A DNA stretch of 64,000 bases, taken from positions 14,548,587 through 14,612,586 of the forward strand of contig CM053326.1 in the NCBI GenBank assembly GCA_028583605.1, given 5' to 3'. Under the pieces are notes generated by a model. That model was not told where the DNA came from and searched no databases. It saw only the letters and a list, made by a program, of their open reading frames with translations. Positions 44,685-56,871 of the stretch are shown here, one piece after another (the first letter of the stretch is position 1; each line of letters starts with the position of its first letter). A program made the position numbers and the translations under genes. The stretch comes from Dastarcus helophoroides (Eukaryota > Arthropoda > Insecta > Coleoptera > Bothrideridae).

Positions 44685-46357
44685 CAGTGGCGGCTCGTGA
44701 CTAAAATTAATGGGGGTGCTGCTCCAGAAAATTTTGAGCCTTTATTTTAAAACTATACTAAAGAAAATAAGTATGTCTAGATAGAAAATTTATTTGAAAG
44801 CTTGATAAGATCCTAAAATAACAAAATCAATATTTTTTCCTATTAAACGGTTACAGTTCAAACTTTCATTTAAAAGTAAAATCTATTCTTCTTGTTTTAA
44901 TTTGTGCGAAAAGATCGATAATTTACTTTTTAATCTCTGGATGAGAACTAAAGAAATCTTCTTCAATTGAAAGCACTGCATTTCATAGTGCTTCTTAGAA
45001 AAGTTTTGATCCTTTTCAGTGTTGAAAAGCAGCATTCTGCATCTGAGGTAGTCATAGGAATTGTCAAAAGGGTTTTAATTAATTTTGTAATTTCACAAAA
45101 AACATCATCTAAATTATTTTCCAAGATACATTTCGGCAGATCAATTAATTTACAATAATCATGAATATCAGACCTAGAATGAAAAACTTTTAGTTCAGTT
45201 GAAAGTTTTTCTTTGTCAATCATGGGATATGCATCAGTGGTCAGCACTGTCCCTTCTGAGAAGCGTATCTTGTCGAACAATTTAGCAGCCACTAAATGAT
45301 TAGTGGAAGAATATCTGTCCAATATATCAACAATTATACAGTCACACACTTCTTTAGCTTCTGCCATGAGTGTTTTTTTCTTAATTCTAAAATAGCAGTT
45401 TTGAAAATTGGCTGTATATCCGTTAACTTTAAACACACGAATTTCTCGAGATTGCATTTATTTTTTATCAAAGTAAAATAAACTGGGCATCGTAACTGCA
45501 AGTAAATTCGATATTACAAAAAATACAGTCGAAAGCTCATGATTAAAATCGAAAATTAAAAAAAAAATTCCAAATTTATTTTTAAAATTTTTATTGAAAT
45601 TTTAAAATAAAATCGACATTTCATATTCAAATATTAAACAAAAGGGTAAAATTTGAGTATAAATACAAAATTTAAAAATAAAATTTTTTAAACAAAATTT
45701 AATTTAATCTTTAATTTAGAAGATTATTGCATGACTTAAGGCAGAAAATTATCATTTCATTATTTATCAATATTTATTAATACGATTTTAAAAATAAAAA
45801 TGAATTACTTTTTAAAAAATAATTCACTTTTGCAAAAACAAATTGCTTTCAAAGGTTTTTATTTTTTCTGAAATAATTACATAAAACTTTTTTCTTAAGA
45901 AAATTTATTAAATTAATACTAATCCCAACTGACAAACAATATTTAATTGAATATTAATTATTTGCAACGTAAAGCATTTTTCCTTGGAGATAATGTTGCT
46001 TTTCTACAACCCGCATTAAATCAAAACAAAACAATTTTGAAGGAATGGCGCTAAATTATGCGTTCGATTCGCATTGCTTCGATTTCGCTCGCGGCAAAAA
46101 AAAATCGCCGGGAATGATGGTAACCCCAAAGCTTTAGCGTTGTGCCGAGTAGATCTTACTTCACACAAATATTACGTTTGCATCTTTTTTCATGAATTGG
46201 GGCATTGATACTGATATTAACCTTAAGGGTTATATGCATATTGTACAAACACATATAAAGAAAGAGCAAAAGAAAAAAGACCTCATATTAAAGGTTATTG
46301 ATAGATGGAAGATGGGGGTGCTGCAGTTCCGCAGTGCCTACATGCGAGCCGCCACTG
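44685..46357 (-). mobile_element. Deleted hAT element (CAGTGGCGGCTCG ends)
   Basis: Inverted ends CAGTGGCGGCTCG (44685) and CGAGCCGCCACTG (to 46357) are perfect over 13 bp, with perfect 8-bp duplications outside. The 1673-bp element keeps only the 3' part of a transposase gene (minus strand, 45457-44963). Its ends resemble those of the element at 37706-38599, so the two may share a transposase source. The interior right half (45480-46180) is AT-rich with A/T-run repeats. Confidence 0.85.
44963..45457 (-). pseudogene. hAT transposase C-terminal fragment
   Basis: A 164-codon open frame on the minus strand. The C-terminal LLTIPMTTSDAECCFSTLKR followed by IKTFLRSTM matches the hAT dimerisation region (P.ts..aER.FS.lk.ik..lRs.m). 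Upstream, VCDCIIVDILDRYSSTNHLV and IHDYCKLI resemble the helical insertion part of hAT transposases related to those fused to MYM-type fingers. The BED/TTF finger and catalytic core are gone. The last residues run to 44963, where the frame ends. Confidence 0.75.
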
Positions 46358-46365
46358 AGCGTATC
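46358..46365 (+). repeat. hAT target site duplication, right (AGCGTATC)
   Basis: Partner of 44677-44684. Confidence 0.88.
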
Positions 46366-46744
46366 TATGCAGTAAAGTGCCACTTGACTAAATGACTTTG
46401 GCTTTGGTAAAGTACCAATCAAAATTCGAAAAAATTAACAACAGATGATATCGGTTGGTTTTTTGAACGTTTGTTATTCCAAGCCAGTATGACGGACGCC
46501 TATTCAAATAAATATAATTTATAACAATTTTTTTTTTAAATTAGCAAATGAGTAGCAGTATTAAAGTTAAGGGACGAAAAAGTACCAACTATTTTTAATA
46601 AATTGTTTCCTAATAATTTTATGCAAAAAAATATGTAGGTATATCAGGGCTTTTTATAGATGAGATGTAGTATGTGTTTTCATTTCTTTCCATACTATGT
46701 ATAATAATTCATCCTTATGTGTGCTAAAACCGTTTTGCATACAA

Positions 46745-46860
46745 TTCAATAACTGAAATACAAATCTAGTCCCCTGAAACCAAGAAAGATTAAAAAACAC
46801 AACAAAGGTTGCTCTAACGCGTTTCGATAGCCAAGCTATCATTTTCAAAATAAGCTGTAA
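46745..46860 (-). repeat. Penelope-like terminal repeat fragment with decayed hammerhead
   Basis: It matches 34910-35010 (GAAATACAAATCT, CTGAAACCAAGAAAGATTA, GCTCTAACGCGTTT, GATAGCCAAGCTATC). On the minus strand the GAAA box and palindromic ACGCGT are intact and stem II is perfect (GATAGC/GCTATC), but the core reads TTGAAAA instead of CTGANGA. The lesion thus differs from the copy at 34964-35006. Confidence 0.7.
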
Positions 46861-48833
46861 AATATGCGCAAAGCTGCAATACTTCCTGTTATATCGAAAA
46901 TTGACACCAACTTCCTTATTTTAAATAAGACACCCTATATATTTTCGCACTTTTGGATTTTAATTGATATTTTAAGACCACTTTGGATAGCAAATACTTT
47001 CTTAAAATTTATAGATTTTGAGATAATTAGAATTTTATAAAAATTTTGACAGATGCAAGGTTCCACAAAATTCCTTGTATCTTTTTCCAGAAAGTAGATA
47101 TTAATTTCCTATTTGGTATCATATGAAACTACCTTGCACAATTTTCATAAATTTAAAAACATTATACCGAGTGTTCAATTCACAACTGTGCATTTTGGTA
47201 AATTCAAACAACTATAACTTTATCTTAAATAGAACACCCAATATTTTTTTGATCTATTTTGCGCAGATTTAAAGTATTTTCTAACTGATGTAAGTATTCT
47301 CGGGGTTCTGCTAACAACTTACATAAATAATTGCAATTTTAACCTTTATTTTTTCATTTCACAGTCACTGAATTCTTATTAGGTAGCATCTCAGTGACTT
47401 AATGCGTAGAAATAAATGAAATGTACTTAAAAAGAAAAAAACATTTGCCATCGACAATGAAATTATGAAACAGCCAGTCAAATTATTTATAGTAATTCGT
47501 AGTGTGTGGTGAAGGTAAAAACATGACTAGTCGAGACAGTTGGAAATGTAATGATATTACGACATTGTTTTTATCAACAGCAGATTTTCTTCTGATTTCT
47601 CTTTGATGGAGCCGAAATTTATGAAATTTTTCCACCATTTACTTTACTGTATTTCATTAGGGATTTACCTTACTTAAATATCGAACAGCAAATTTATCAC
47701 TGCATCACATGATCGTGATATTACTTTGTTACATCGTAGGAAAGTAATAAACAATTTAAAATAATCCTCATTACTAAAAAAATGGTCAGTCATGTTTTCA
47801 TTTTAGCTTCACCACACAATAAAAAATAAACTATAAAGAATTTGCAAAATGGTTTTTTGATAGTTTAATTGTCGATAGAGATTATTTCGCAGCTATTCTT
47901 GGTGGAACACACTGTATATCTTGCAAATATAATATCCGTGACAACCATGTGATCGATCTGTTGTAACAGATATAATGAGAAGTGTCTGTCAAGAAAACAC
48001 TAAGTAAGTTACATATATGCATTGGTCAGTGATACATCACCAGCTGATCAAGGTAACATAGTTTTAAAGTTCTCAATTCAAAATTCTGCAAAAAATATCA
48101 TTTCTATTTAAGGTTAACCCCACATATTACAATGTTTACTAACAACAACGTTATTGTTTTTTAGTATTGTTTGGAATCTTACTTCAAACCAGCCAATTTT
48201 TTATTTCACTTGCAAAATACATAATGATCTTATTTAAGTAGAAAAACCATTTTTGTTTGTCTGTATAAAAAAATATTTATTTATATTTCATGGTTGAAAT
48301 TACTCCATCATTTGTGTCAATATACCCCATTAGTGGGACAGTTTGAACCATTTTTAAGATTTTTTTAAACGCTGATTGCAGGTACTAAAATTACTTTTAA
48401 ATCGCTGAAAGTTAGTCAGTCTTGTAAATAAAGGTTTATATAATACTGCCCAGCCCATAGTTACCAGATTTTTCTAATACAACTTCAAAAATGGCACACA
48501 TATAAAAAATGGTTGATTCCACCTTCCTTTCCCCTAGATGTTCAGAGCAAAGTTTCAACAAAAGCATGGTCAGAAATCAAAAAGGAAACATATATTAATT
48601 TGAAGGTCACAAATTACAAATGCAATAAACAGGAACGATCTAATGGTGAATTCTTCATCTCTTTGAAACATAAATTTATAGATAAAAAGCAACAGTAAAA
48701 TAATTATAAAAACACGAAAAAGAAAACAGAATCAAACTATGTGAAAGTGCTTACATTAATGTAAATACACAGAACTATAAGAAATTAGACAAAGATAGAG
48801 GAAACAATAACTACTGAGCACAGCCTGATCAAA
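46861..48833. other. AT-rich spacer
   Basis: No gene seen. Two similar blocks near 46920 (AAATAAGACACCCTATATAT) and 47225 (TAAATAGAACACCCAATATT) recall low-complexity arthropod repeats related to the TACAGGG-type ends. Confidence 0.45.
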
Positions 48834-49344
48834 TCATTCTGGTCGATTATAAGAATCAGCAAAGGCCTCAGACTTGTTCGTCCAACCTGCGGACCGTCGT
48901 GTAGAGTCAATATTAAACCCCTTCCGAGCTACTGAAGATGTTGCAGCATGCCTTGTACTATGTGCTGTGAATTATGTATTGCAAAGCCTGGCTTTATTAA
49001 GGATATGTTTTATCCATCTGCAAATTGTTTGTGTGCATGCCTTCTTGCAAGACCTTGTGGTTGTTATGAAAAGGTCCTTTAACTTTAAATATGCAAAGTT
49101 TAGGTAACACAAAGATTTGGGTCTGCATCAAGTAAGAATAAGGTTAAGAGTGGTTGTACCCTATTTCGAGCTGATGTTTCAATACGATGGGGTATTTTGA
49201 TGACGATCTTAGCAGAGCTTTGAACTATATTTGCATCTTCGATAAATGATAATGTATGAGTCCTTAGTCCTGTAACCAGAAGTATTAATGTTGTTAATTT
49301 CTGAGTTAAGTCCTCAAGAGAACACGTATTACTTGGCAGAGTTT
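48834..49344 (-). pseudogene. DIRS-like tyrosine recombinase, C-terminal part
   Basis: On the minus strand from the gypsy junction: TQKLTTLILLVTGLRTHTLS (about 49310), IPHRIETSARNRVQPLL, CRWIKHILNKAGF (about 49025), then, after a frame change, HSTRHAATSSVARKGFNIDS (about 48960), AGWTNKSEAFADSYNRPE and a stop at 48834. HSTRH contains the H-x-x-R catalytic pair, GWT the tryptophan/histidine position, and the tyrosine of SYNRP fits the nucleophile. This is the tyrosine recombinase that DIRS-type retrotransposons use in place of an integrase. Stops and frameshifts inactivate it. The N-terminal continuation is at 60064-60300 on the far side of the gypsy element. Confidence 0.8.
49341..49344 (+). 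repeat. Gypsy target site duplication, left (GTTT)
   Basis: Matches GTTT at 60064-60067. Four-base duplications are usual for Ty3/gypsy integrases. Confidence 0.7.
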
Positions 49345-51568
49345 TGTTACGGAATTTTTCCCCAGTGAAGGAGTCGTGGCTTAGTATTTACAATTTACGA
49401 GAAATTCTTCTAAGTGCCACTATCAATCGGTGAAATAATTTCCTTCACTATCGCCGGCTAGCGTTGGGGAAAGAGCAAGAGCCTCTTCTTATTGCAGGCT
49501 GGGAGTCGTACACCCCTGTGAGGACCCCTCGTTTGGGCCGATGTGATAATTTAGTGAGTGGAAAACTTTCCAAAAATTGCCAAGTCCGGAACTCAAGAGT
49601 GAAAATATTTCCAAGCCCAAGATTCCGTTTAAATAGAATTAAGGTCTGGTAATTACGCGGCACGACGGCTAAAGAATACCAAAAAGGGACGCCAGGTGAT
49701 TTTGAATCACGCAATTTACCTAACGGAGACGTCCAAAAATCACCAAAATATACCCAAGACCGAAGCTGAACAGCTCACTCCTAGATGGCGTAGTTCCCGT
49801 TCTCGTTGCCACTCTCTCTGTGTGCCCTACCTTATTGAGAGTGTTGCCGTCTATGTTTTAAGCTTACAATTTAGACAAACAGGAAAATAATTCTTAGAGC
49901 CAATAAAACAAAGTATTTCAAAGGCAAAATAAGTTCAGTTTATTGCACGTTCTTTTACACATTAACAATATACGCACACAAGGTAATTGTATCTTGTAAT
50001 CTTAAGTTAAAAATTATTGACACTATTTATTTGAAAGAAAGTGCGCACTTTGTTTCGTACAGTTTCTTATAAAAGTTGGAATACTTTACCCTTGAAATAT
50101 ATTTCACGTTTTAACGTTCTCGATAAATGAATACAAATATTAAGTTCCTGTCTCATTTTAGCCGTAACAAGATCCGGGGAAAATTAATAGGCTATCTAAA
50201 TTAAGGCAACTAAAATTCGAAAATCAGACCCGAAGGATACAAAGATCGGGTAAGATAATTGACAAAGAGCAGGGAAAAGAAAAGCTAATTAACTAATTTA
50301 AAGCTTAGAATCAAAAAAAAAAAAAAATAATAATGAGACAACTGGAATTACTGACATTAATTAAAAGACAATTACATTGGTGGGAGTAAGTGTTGCCGAG
50401 GGGCGACTTCCCATGGCGCCGCCCAAGAAAAGGAGAAGGAGGACGCAGGTCACCCACCTCGCCTCGGACCCCGAGAGAAATCTGTTCGGCTAGCCCCGAA
50501 AGCTACCTGGAGAGAACGTCCAGTAAGGAAGCTCGAGATAAAGACGGTGTTTTACTCGCCGCTGCCCCCCTTGCCGTAAGAACTCCCTAGGAAACTCTCC
50601 TAAGGTTAGCCACCCCAGTAACCCCGGAACTCAATTCGAGGTGAATCACCTGCCTCCAAAGGCAATCACCCCTCCCGTGATCTGAATGACTTAAGACTAA
50701 GTTGAAAAGCGGGCCTTTGATGGCCCACTGGAGCAAAATTGACACTGCCTGGACCTAAACCCACCAGATCAAGCTACGCAAGCAAACGAAAAGGGGCTGT
50801 AGGTAAAATTTCAAACCGTATTATAATTTAGGTTACAATCCAAATAACTGACACATCTATGGTTCCAACTACAATGACAATATAAAGAAGGGGTACTAAG
50901 GGATCGTCGTGAAGGGTCCCAGGTCGAAGTGGATGCTTGTATTTTGTGCAGCTACTAAATAGATTTACACGAACTCCCTTCACCGAAGTACTCGAAGCCC
51001 ACACTTGGAGGTTTCCACGAGACGATGACCACTCCTTTAGAACTTCTCGTGTCTCTTCACAGGTCCTGATTGACAGATCAGAGATGGATCCAAGATACAG
51101 ATGACAAGGATTTAAAAATGAATCCGACAAGGATCCCAACCGAAAAAGAGCCTATAAAGATTAAGAAAACAGGATGTACCCTTTTAAATACCGAGGGTTG
51201 AGGGGCACATGCTCATACCTTGGTTATTAGTCGGCTCTGCCGCGTGCTTGGGAAGCACCTCCCTGCTTTTCCGGAAAAACCGGAACCATCTAAGGCTTTC
51301 GTCCTAACCCAGTAACACCATGAAATACAATCGCCCCAGACGGTCCGAAGATGGGTTACAGTAAATCCCTCACAGGAAAAACATCCAAGATCCACTTGGA
51401 AAACTCTGTAACCGCACCTTGAGAAGGATGACACCCAAGTGAACGACAAGAGAGAATATGGCCTATTTCTCCCACACCAAGACTGACAGAAGATATGCCA
51501 GCACTTACAAAACCAACCGATGTATGATTGGTGGCCTAGCCACAAGCACTATTTCTTAAACCGTAAAA
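49345..51568 (-). repeat. Gypsy LTR, 3' copy
   Basis: It is nearly identical to 57876-60063. In the first 360 bp I count about nine differences by eye. It has about 40 bp not present in the other LTR (near 51130-51170), and its inner end reads CCGTAAAA instead of CCGTAACA. Confidence 0.9.
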
Positions 51569-51583
51569 CTCCCCCCCCCCTTC
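51569..51583 (-). other. Polypurine tract
   Basis: On the minus strand GAAGGGGGGGGGGAG lies directly before the 3' LTR, where plus-strand DNA synthesis is primed. Confidence 0.75.
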
Positions 51584-52359
51584 TAGGAAGAGGAAAAGCT
51601 CCCAGCTTTTCCGAATGGACTAAGCTGGAATCAAAGAGAAAGAACCTGAAAACCGTATATGTATCAAATTAAATATCTAGAACCTCATGGGAACTACTAG
51701 AACCGGGAAGAGGAAATAAAAACAACCAAGCAAAAATAATCAAAAAGGGAAAAACAAGGAACTGCTTACCAACTTAGGCAAGTCGATCCGAGAACCATCA
51801 CCAATAACGATAACAATCTAAACCCATGGCCTTCTGCCAAAGAAAATCAAAACAAAACTTTAAAGCCTAACGTCCGAGACCTGCTACAACGGCCTCGACC
51901 AAAGCCAACTAACGTTGCTAGACTAGAAAGTATGCAAAAATCACGACCCTCCTGGTCAAACCTAAACCTAATCATCAAAAATTCCAGCCTGCTTCTAAAA
52001 TCCACTGCGATAGCAGACCGAAAACCAACAAACTATACCAACTACTAACTAATAACAAATGGTGATAACAGTTCAAGAACCGACTTACAAAGGTAGTTAC
52101 ACCCTCAAAAGTCCAACTATAGAAATAAATCCAGGACTAAAGTCATAAGAACAAAAAAAAAGAAACGAACCCACTGCACTTTGTGCTGGTTCAGAAATTC
52201 ATAATTAATCAAACGAATTACAAGGATAAAGGAAAGAAAAAAAAATCCAAAAGACATAGCCGGGCAAAACAGAAGTCATAATCGAGAAAACGAAATCTAG
52301 GTTAATAAGCAAGGCAAGGGTCATCTTCCCAAAACGGAACCATTAATCCAAACAGCAGA
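51584..52359 (-). other. Gypsy 3' non-coding region
   Basis: It lies between the end of integrase and the polypurine tract. I see no envelope-like ORF, signal peptide or membrane segment. Confidence 0.6.
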
Positions 52360-53290
52360 CTATTCAATGTCCGGAGGGTGAGCCTTAAGATCTTTAACAT
52401 GCCAAACCTTACTGGCTCGACCTAGATCTCCTTGAAGTTCATATGTTACCGGAGATAGACGCTTTGCAATAACAAACGGTCCTACGAATTGAGAAGCAAG
52501 TTTGGAAGTTACGTTTTTCACAGCGTCTGATAGTACATAATATCTGTGAGAGACTCTGTCACCAACGTTGGCGTCGTTTACGGAGATTATATCTTCTCTG
52601 ACTAGACACATGAGCAGCTTTAATTCGAGACTTAACATCGCAGAATAATTTATCCAACGCCTTTAATTTACCTGTAGAGGGTAACGATTCTGATTGGCTA
52701 AGACTCAGCTCTTCATGTCTGTCTCCAGATAAAATATGTTCTCTTCCGAAGTTAGTGAAGAATGGAGTAACTTTAGTCACTTCGTGCACAGATGTACGAA
52801 TTGCACAAGCAACATGTTGAAGATACTTCTCCCAGCTTCGGTGATTATCCTTGACATAAGAAGCTAACCTGGTCGTCACTGATCCTATTGACACGTTCTA
52901 CAGGATTGGCTTGGGGATGGTAAGCCGGTAAGCCGGTGTGTGGATGATCTTTACGTTGTACTGTCTACACAGATTTTGGAACTCCGTGCTTCGAAATTGA
53001 ACTCCATTGTCATAAATCAGGTATTGTGGAACACTAAACAGTAAGAATACTTGTTTCTCGAGTACTTTACTGACAATGCTGGCAGTAGCACTGCGTAACG
53101 GAAATATTAGGACAAATTTATTAAAACAACAGCTGACGGCTAGAATATAGCTGTATCCTTTGGTAGAGCGGGGCAAAGGACCAACAAGGTTTATGGAGAT
53201 TATTTGCCAAGGTCGTGAGGCGTCAGGATGTTTGTCCAGATATTCACTTGCTCGCTTTTGCTCAGGTTTTTGCTGCAGGTACACTTTACA
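52360..53290 (-). pseudogene. Gypsy integrase
   Basis: The catalytic part is 53284-52898: RPWQIISINLVGPLPRSTKG, where the first catalytic Asp of the usual IDLVGPLP is Asn, then YLIDYDNG-type YLIYDNGVQFRS with the second Asp. After a frameshift, NPVERVNRISDDQ (about 52890) has the catalytic Glu. 52894-52559 contains NHRSWEKYLQHVACAIRTSV and FTNFGREH. The C-terminus (52638-52360) has VGDRVSHRYYVLSD and FVGPFVIAKRLSPVTYEL, a GPY/F module. The zinc-binding N-terminus is poorly preserved. The frame changes at least twice. Confidence 0.8.
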
Positions 53291-53539
53291 GTGATTAACG
53301 TATCGAGCTACGTCTGCCGTCTATTCGCCAGAGAGAAAAACGTTCAGGATGTTCCTGAATTCGTGTGCACATCCGACGGTACCAAGGATCCAAGAAAGGG
53401 TCGATCTCTGGTTCTGACTTAATATCCATCGTCAAGACAACCGGAACTGAACGTGATAATAAGGTCCTTTCCTTTTCGATGGATGATCTCAAAATCGAAC
53501 TGTTGTAGACGTAGTGCCCATCGAGCAAGTCGTCCTGAT

Positions 53540-53865
53540 GGGTCCTTTATAGTGTTAAGTCACTTTAATGAGTAATGGTCGGTGATCACCGTGAATCTAT
53601 AGCCTTCAAGATAAGGTCTCAATTTTTACACTGCCCAAATGACCGCCAGACATTCCTTTTCGGTCGTTGAATATTTTCGTTCTGCAGAAGTCAATAAAAG
53701 GCTAATATAACAGATGACACTCTCCTCATCACCTCTGCGTTGGGACAAAACGGCACCCAATCCAAAATCAGAAGCATCGGTCTGCAAAATGAAAGGAAGA
53801 CTGAAATCTGGGCTACTAAGTATCGGAGCTGAGACAATTTTTAATAAAGGTAAAAGAGCGTTCAC
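53540..53865 (-). pseudogene. Gypsy RNase H
   Basis: [20 protein letters not shown] carries the first catalytic Asp (TDAS). [18 protein letters not shown] supplies the glutamate region. After a stop, ...YRFTVITDHYSLK..L-type text (about 53600-53560) carries the third Asp. It is fused in order after the RT but in a shifted frame. Confidence 0.75.
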
Positions 53866-54724
53866 ATTCCTCCGACCAGTTCCAGGGTTTGTTCTTTTTC
53901 AGTAACGCTGTCATGGGAGCTATGATGGTAGAAAAGTCAGGAATGGATCGTCGATACCATGAAGCAGTTCCAATAACTTTTCGGATGTCCGAAAGGTTTC
54001 GGGGTGTTGGTAACTCTAGGATTGCAGAAACCTTAGTGGGATCGACATGGAGACCTTCTTTATCGACTACGTATCCAAGATAATTCAACGACGATCTACA
54101 AAAACAACATTTCTCTCTGGATAAGGTTAATCCAGCTTCCAACAGTCGAGTTAGAACTTCCCTCAGAATTCGAAGATGTTCCTCAAATGACTCTGTGACA
54201 ATGATGATATCGTCCAAGTACACAAATACATTGGGTTCCAACTCGGGGCCTAGAACTCGATCGATCAATCGTTGCCACGTAGCAGGGCTGCCACACAAAC
54301 CAAAAGGCATCCTCTTGAACTGATACAAGCCACTACCTGGTACTGAGAAGCTAGTATATTCTCTTGACTGTGTTTCCACTGGAATCTGCCAATACGCAGA
54401 TTTAATGTCCAAAGAGCTGAGAAATCTTGCGTTCCAAAGTTTGTCCAGAATGCTCGGAATAAAAAGAAGTGGATAAGCATCCTTTTTACTGACGGCTTTT
54501 AGCTTTCGGTAGTCAATACAAAATCTATAAGTCCCATCCTTTTTAGGTACCACTACTACTAATGAAGACCAGCCAGATCTTGAAGGTTCGATGATGTCAT
54601 TAGCCAGCATAAATCGGGTCCCTTGTCGATGTGACTCTAAACTGCAGGTGAAACCGGCTAAGCTCGCTGCTTGATGGGTTCCTCCTGAACAACAACGATG
54701 CGATGTTTGACTTGTTTCGCGCAA
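53816..54724 (-). pseudogene. Gypsy reverse transcriptase
   Basis: A 302-codon open stretch holding the whole polymerase core: GWSSLVVVVPKKDGTYRFCI, DYRKLKAVSKKDAYPLLFIP, ARFLSSLDIKSAYWQIPVE (first catalytic Asp), YQFKRMPFGLCGSPATWQRL, NVFVYLDDIIIVTESFEEHL (catalytic YLDD), LTLSREKCCFC and LNYLGYVVDKEGL. It is the best preserved domain of the element and could be catalytic by itself, but the polyprotein frame before and after is broken. The first 25 residues (MRETSQTSHRCC...) look out of frame. Confidence 0.88.
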
Positions 54725-54879
54725 CCTAGGCGGGTTCCCATCTAAATAAAATAATCTTCTTCTAGGTTGTCCAGCTTCGCTTTTTGTTTAGTTTGTAGTG
54801 AATCCTTAGGTTCTACTGCAGTGAGTCTGGCCACCTCATTGGTCTCATCCGAACCGAAAGTCCAGCAGTTACGGTATTA

Positions 54880-55260
54880 TTCCCATCGCAACGAAGAAGT
54901 TGACTCCGAGGATCATCTCATGAGTCACTTCTGGGACCAATAGAGCCTTCAACGTAACCACTCTTCCTTCTAGTCGGAAGGGAGGAGGACTTCTCCTACA
55001 ATCGTACTTTCCTGGCCATTTCTCATGATACAATAATCTCGAGACGAAGTCTTCAGCTTTATCCCCAGGTTTTCGAGACTTCTCCAACCCGTACTACCCT
55101 ATACCCTGAAATTAGCTCCTGTATCCAGCAGTCCTTTAAGCTTGATCTCGAATACGTCCACCTCTAAATAAGGCCTTTTATCAGAGGGACACTGAGCGAA
55201 GATGAAGTCCAAGGCTGGAGCAATCTCTCAAGATGCACTTTGGGTCACCTTTTCATGGAT
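54880..55260 (-). pseudogene. Gypsy aspartic protease
   Basis: FEIKLKGLLDTGANFRV, with the active-site DTG at about 55125, is followed by a stop. In shifted frames come VVTLKALLVPEVTHEMILGV and NFFVAMGI (about 54890), which match the flap-distal ILG segment and the end of the domain. The DTG is intact but the protein is interrupted. Confidence 0.7.
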
Positions 55261-55352
55261 GTCCGAGCCCGTTTGGCGACCAGTTAACGGCTCGGTCCGA
55301 GGTTTTCCGACCTTCTTGAACATTTGGGACAACTGGTTTTGACCACTCCCAT

Positions 55353-56871
55353 TTATCCACACCCAAAGCAATATCGTCTCCTGGGTATGGGGCACTGTGA
55401 CGCTATATAGCCTTCTTTTCGACAGTTCCAGTACGTTATTGTCCGACGGATCGGTTGGTCCATGATATTGACCTGCGCCTCCGATGATCTTGACTCCTCT
55501 TGTATTAAAAAAAGCTCTTCTATTTCGATTTTTAAGGTGGCAACATGAAATCTGGGGCGCGACTTCGAGAGCGACAAATCAGGTTCCAACAGGTGAGCGC
55601 TAGTTGGAGGCAGTCGGTAACGCTTCGATGCACCATTGGCGTCCTCGACTGAACGGCATAAGAAGGTTAAGTCCTCAATAGAAGATAGATGGCTTAAAGC
55701 CAAGGCTTGAATTAAGTAAGGCTGCAGGTTTTTCCTGATTATCTCTAATCAGGTCCTCTCGAAAGGTCTCGTTGGAAGGCAATTGAATAGATTCTCCATC
55801 ACCGCAATATAGATCGCCACTCGTTCCGATGGATGTTGTATCCGACTCCTAATCTCGTCCCAGAGACTGCTTTCATAACCTGGGGGTTGAAAAGTTATTC
55901 TCAATTTAGAAACGAGGTCATCCTAAGAACGGATGTTCCCTTGGACAGATCTATACCAGATCAGAGCATCTTCTGTAAAGATTTTCACGGCCGATCTTAA
56001 CAGTTGCTCTTTGGTGATGCTTCTGGGGTCTCGAAGTTCTTCCACGCGAGTTAGGAAAGACGAAATTTCTACCAGGGTCCGGGAAGTAATTCCTGGAGTC
56101 CCTTAGATAATCTTCCGCTACCTGATTGACTTTTACTGACCTCCAAAGACGTTGTGAAGGATCCTCGGGGAGGTTTCCTGGATGTTCTTCCGGAAATCGA
56201 TAGCCAGCTTCTGTCGATAGCTTCTGTCGATAGCTTCTGTCGATCTCGGCAGGTAGAGTCACTCTCCTCGAAAAGCGAGGACTACTCTGGGGAACTGGTA
56301 CTGACGGCTCGACAAACTGAGCACGAGTTTGGGGAACTGATCTCTTCCTTGGCACTTCGGGTTCCCTCGTGATATTCAGTGGAGCATTAATAAGCTGCTG
56401 TACCGGAGCGTCACTAAAAGAAGGATATTCCACTGGCATGTCCAACAAGGATATAGAGGATCGCTCAGCATTCCCAGCTGAGGTCGACGGTTGCGCTGGA
56501 CGAGTAGCTCGCGCAGCTTCCAGTAATCTGAAGAGGCTAGCCAGGCTCCTTTTCAAGCTATCAAGTTCAATTTGTTCACTTCGAGAAGTGGGGCGAATTC
56601 GTCCTAACCGCCTTTCAAGGTGAATTAGCCTTGCCCGAATTCGCTGTTCGTCATTCGGCGCATTATTCACGTTAAACTCCTGGATAAGCCCATCCATCTC
56701 TTCCAGTTTGGACGCGCAGATGTCCAATTCTTGTCGAACATTCAGTAGTAGCTCCTCTTTGCCAAGTCTCGGTACATGTGGCTCCTTAGACAGAGCTTCC
56801 CGCAGTAAAGGTCGTTTCCCTGCGACGGTCTTACCTCTCTCAACTCCTCGAAGTCTCAGTTCGTACGACAA
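55353..56871 (-). pseudogene. Gypsy gag
   Basis: The N-terminal open frame (56871-55951, 306 codons) starts MSYELRLRGVERGK, is charged, and is predicted coiled-coil between about residues 45 and 115. It is followed by a Pro/Ser-rich linker and ends in the capsid region. A frameshift separates a second piece (55703-55353) whose end YWNCRKEGYIASQCP resembles a CCHC knuckle, with its first Cys replaced by Tyr, followed by RRYCFGCG, the start of a second knuckle. A short direct triplication of the word ATAGCTTCTGTCG occurs near 56213-56243. Confidence 0.7.

Noticed and set aside
48874..49107. 77-codon plus-strand frame
   Set aside because: It is antisense to the DIRS-like tyrosine recombinase, whose motifs are clear on the minus strand.
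50390..50590. 66-codon basic plus-strand frame, also at 58910-59110
   Set aside because: Its presence twice is explained by LTR identity; no motif.
56154..56623. Plus-strand frames of 72 and 84 codons
   Set aside because: Antisense to gypsy gag.
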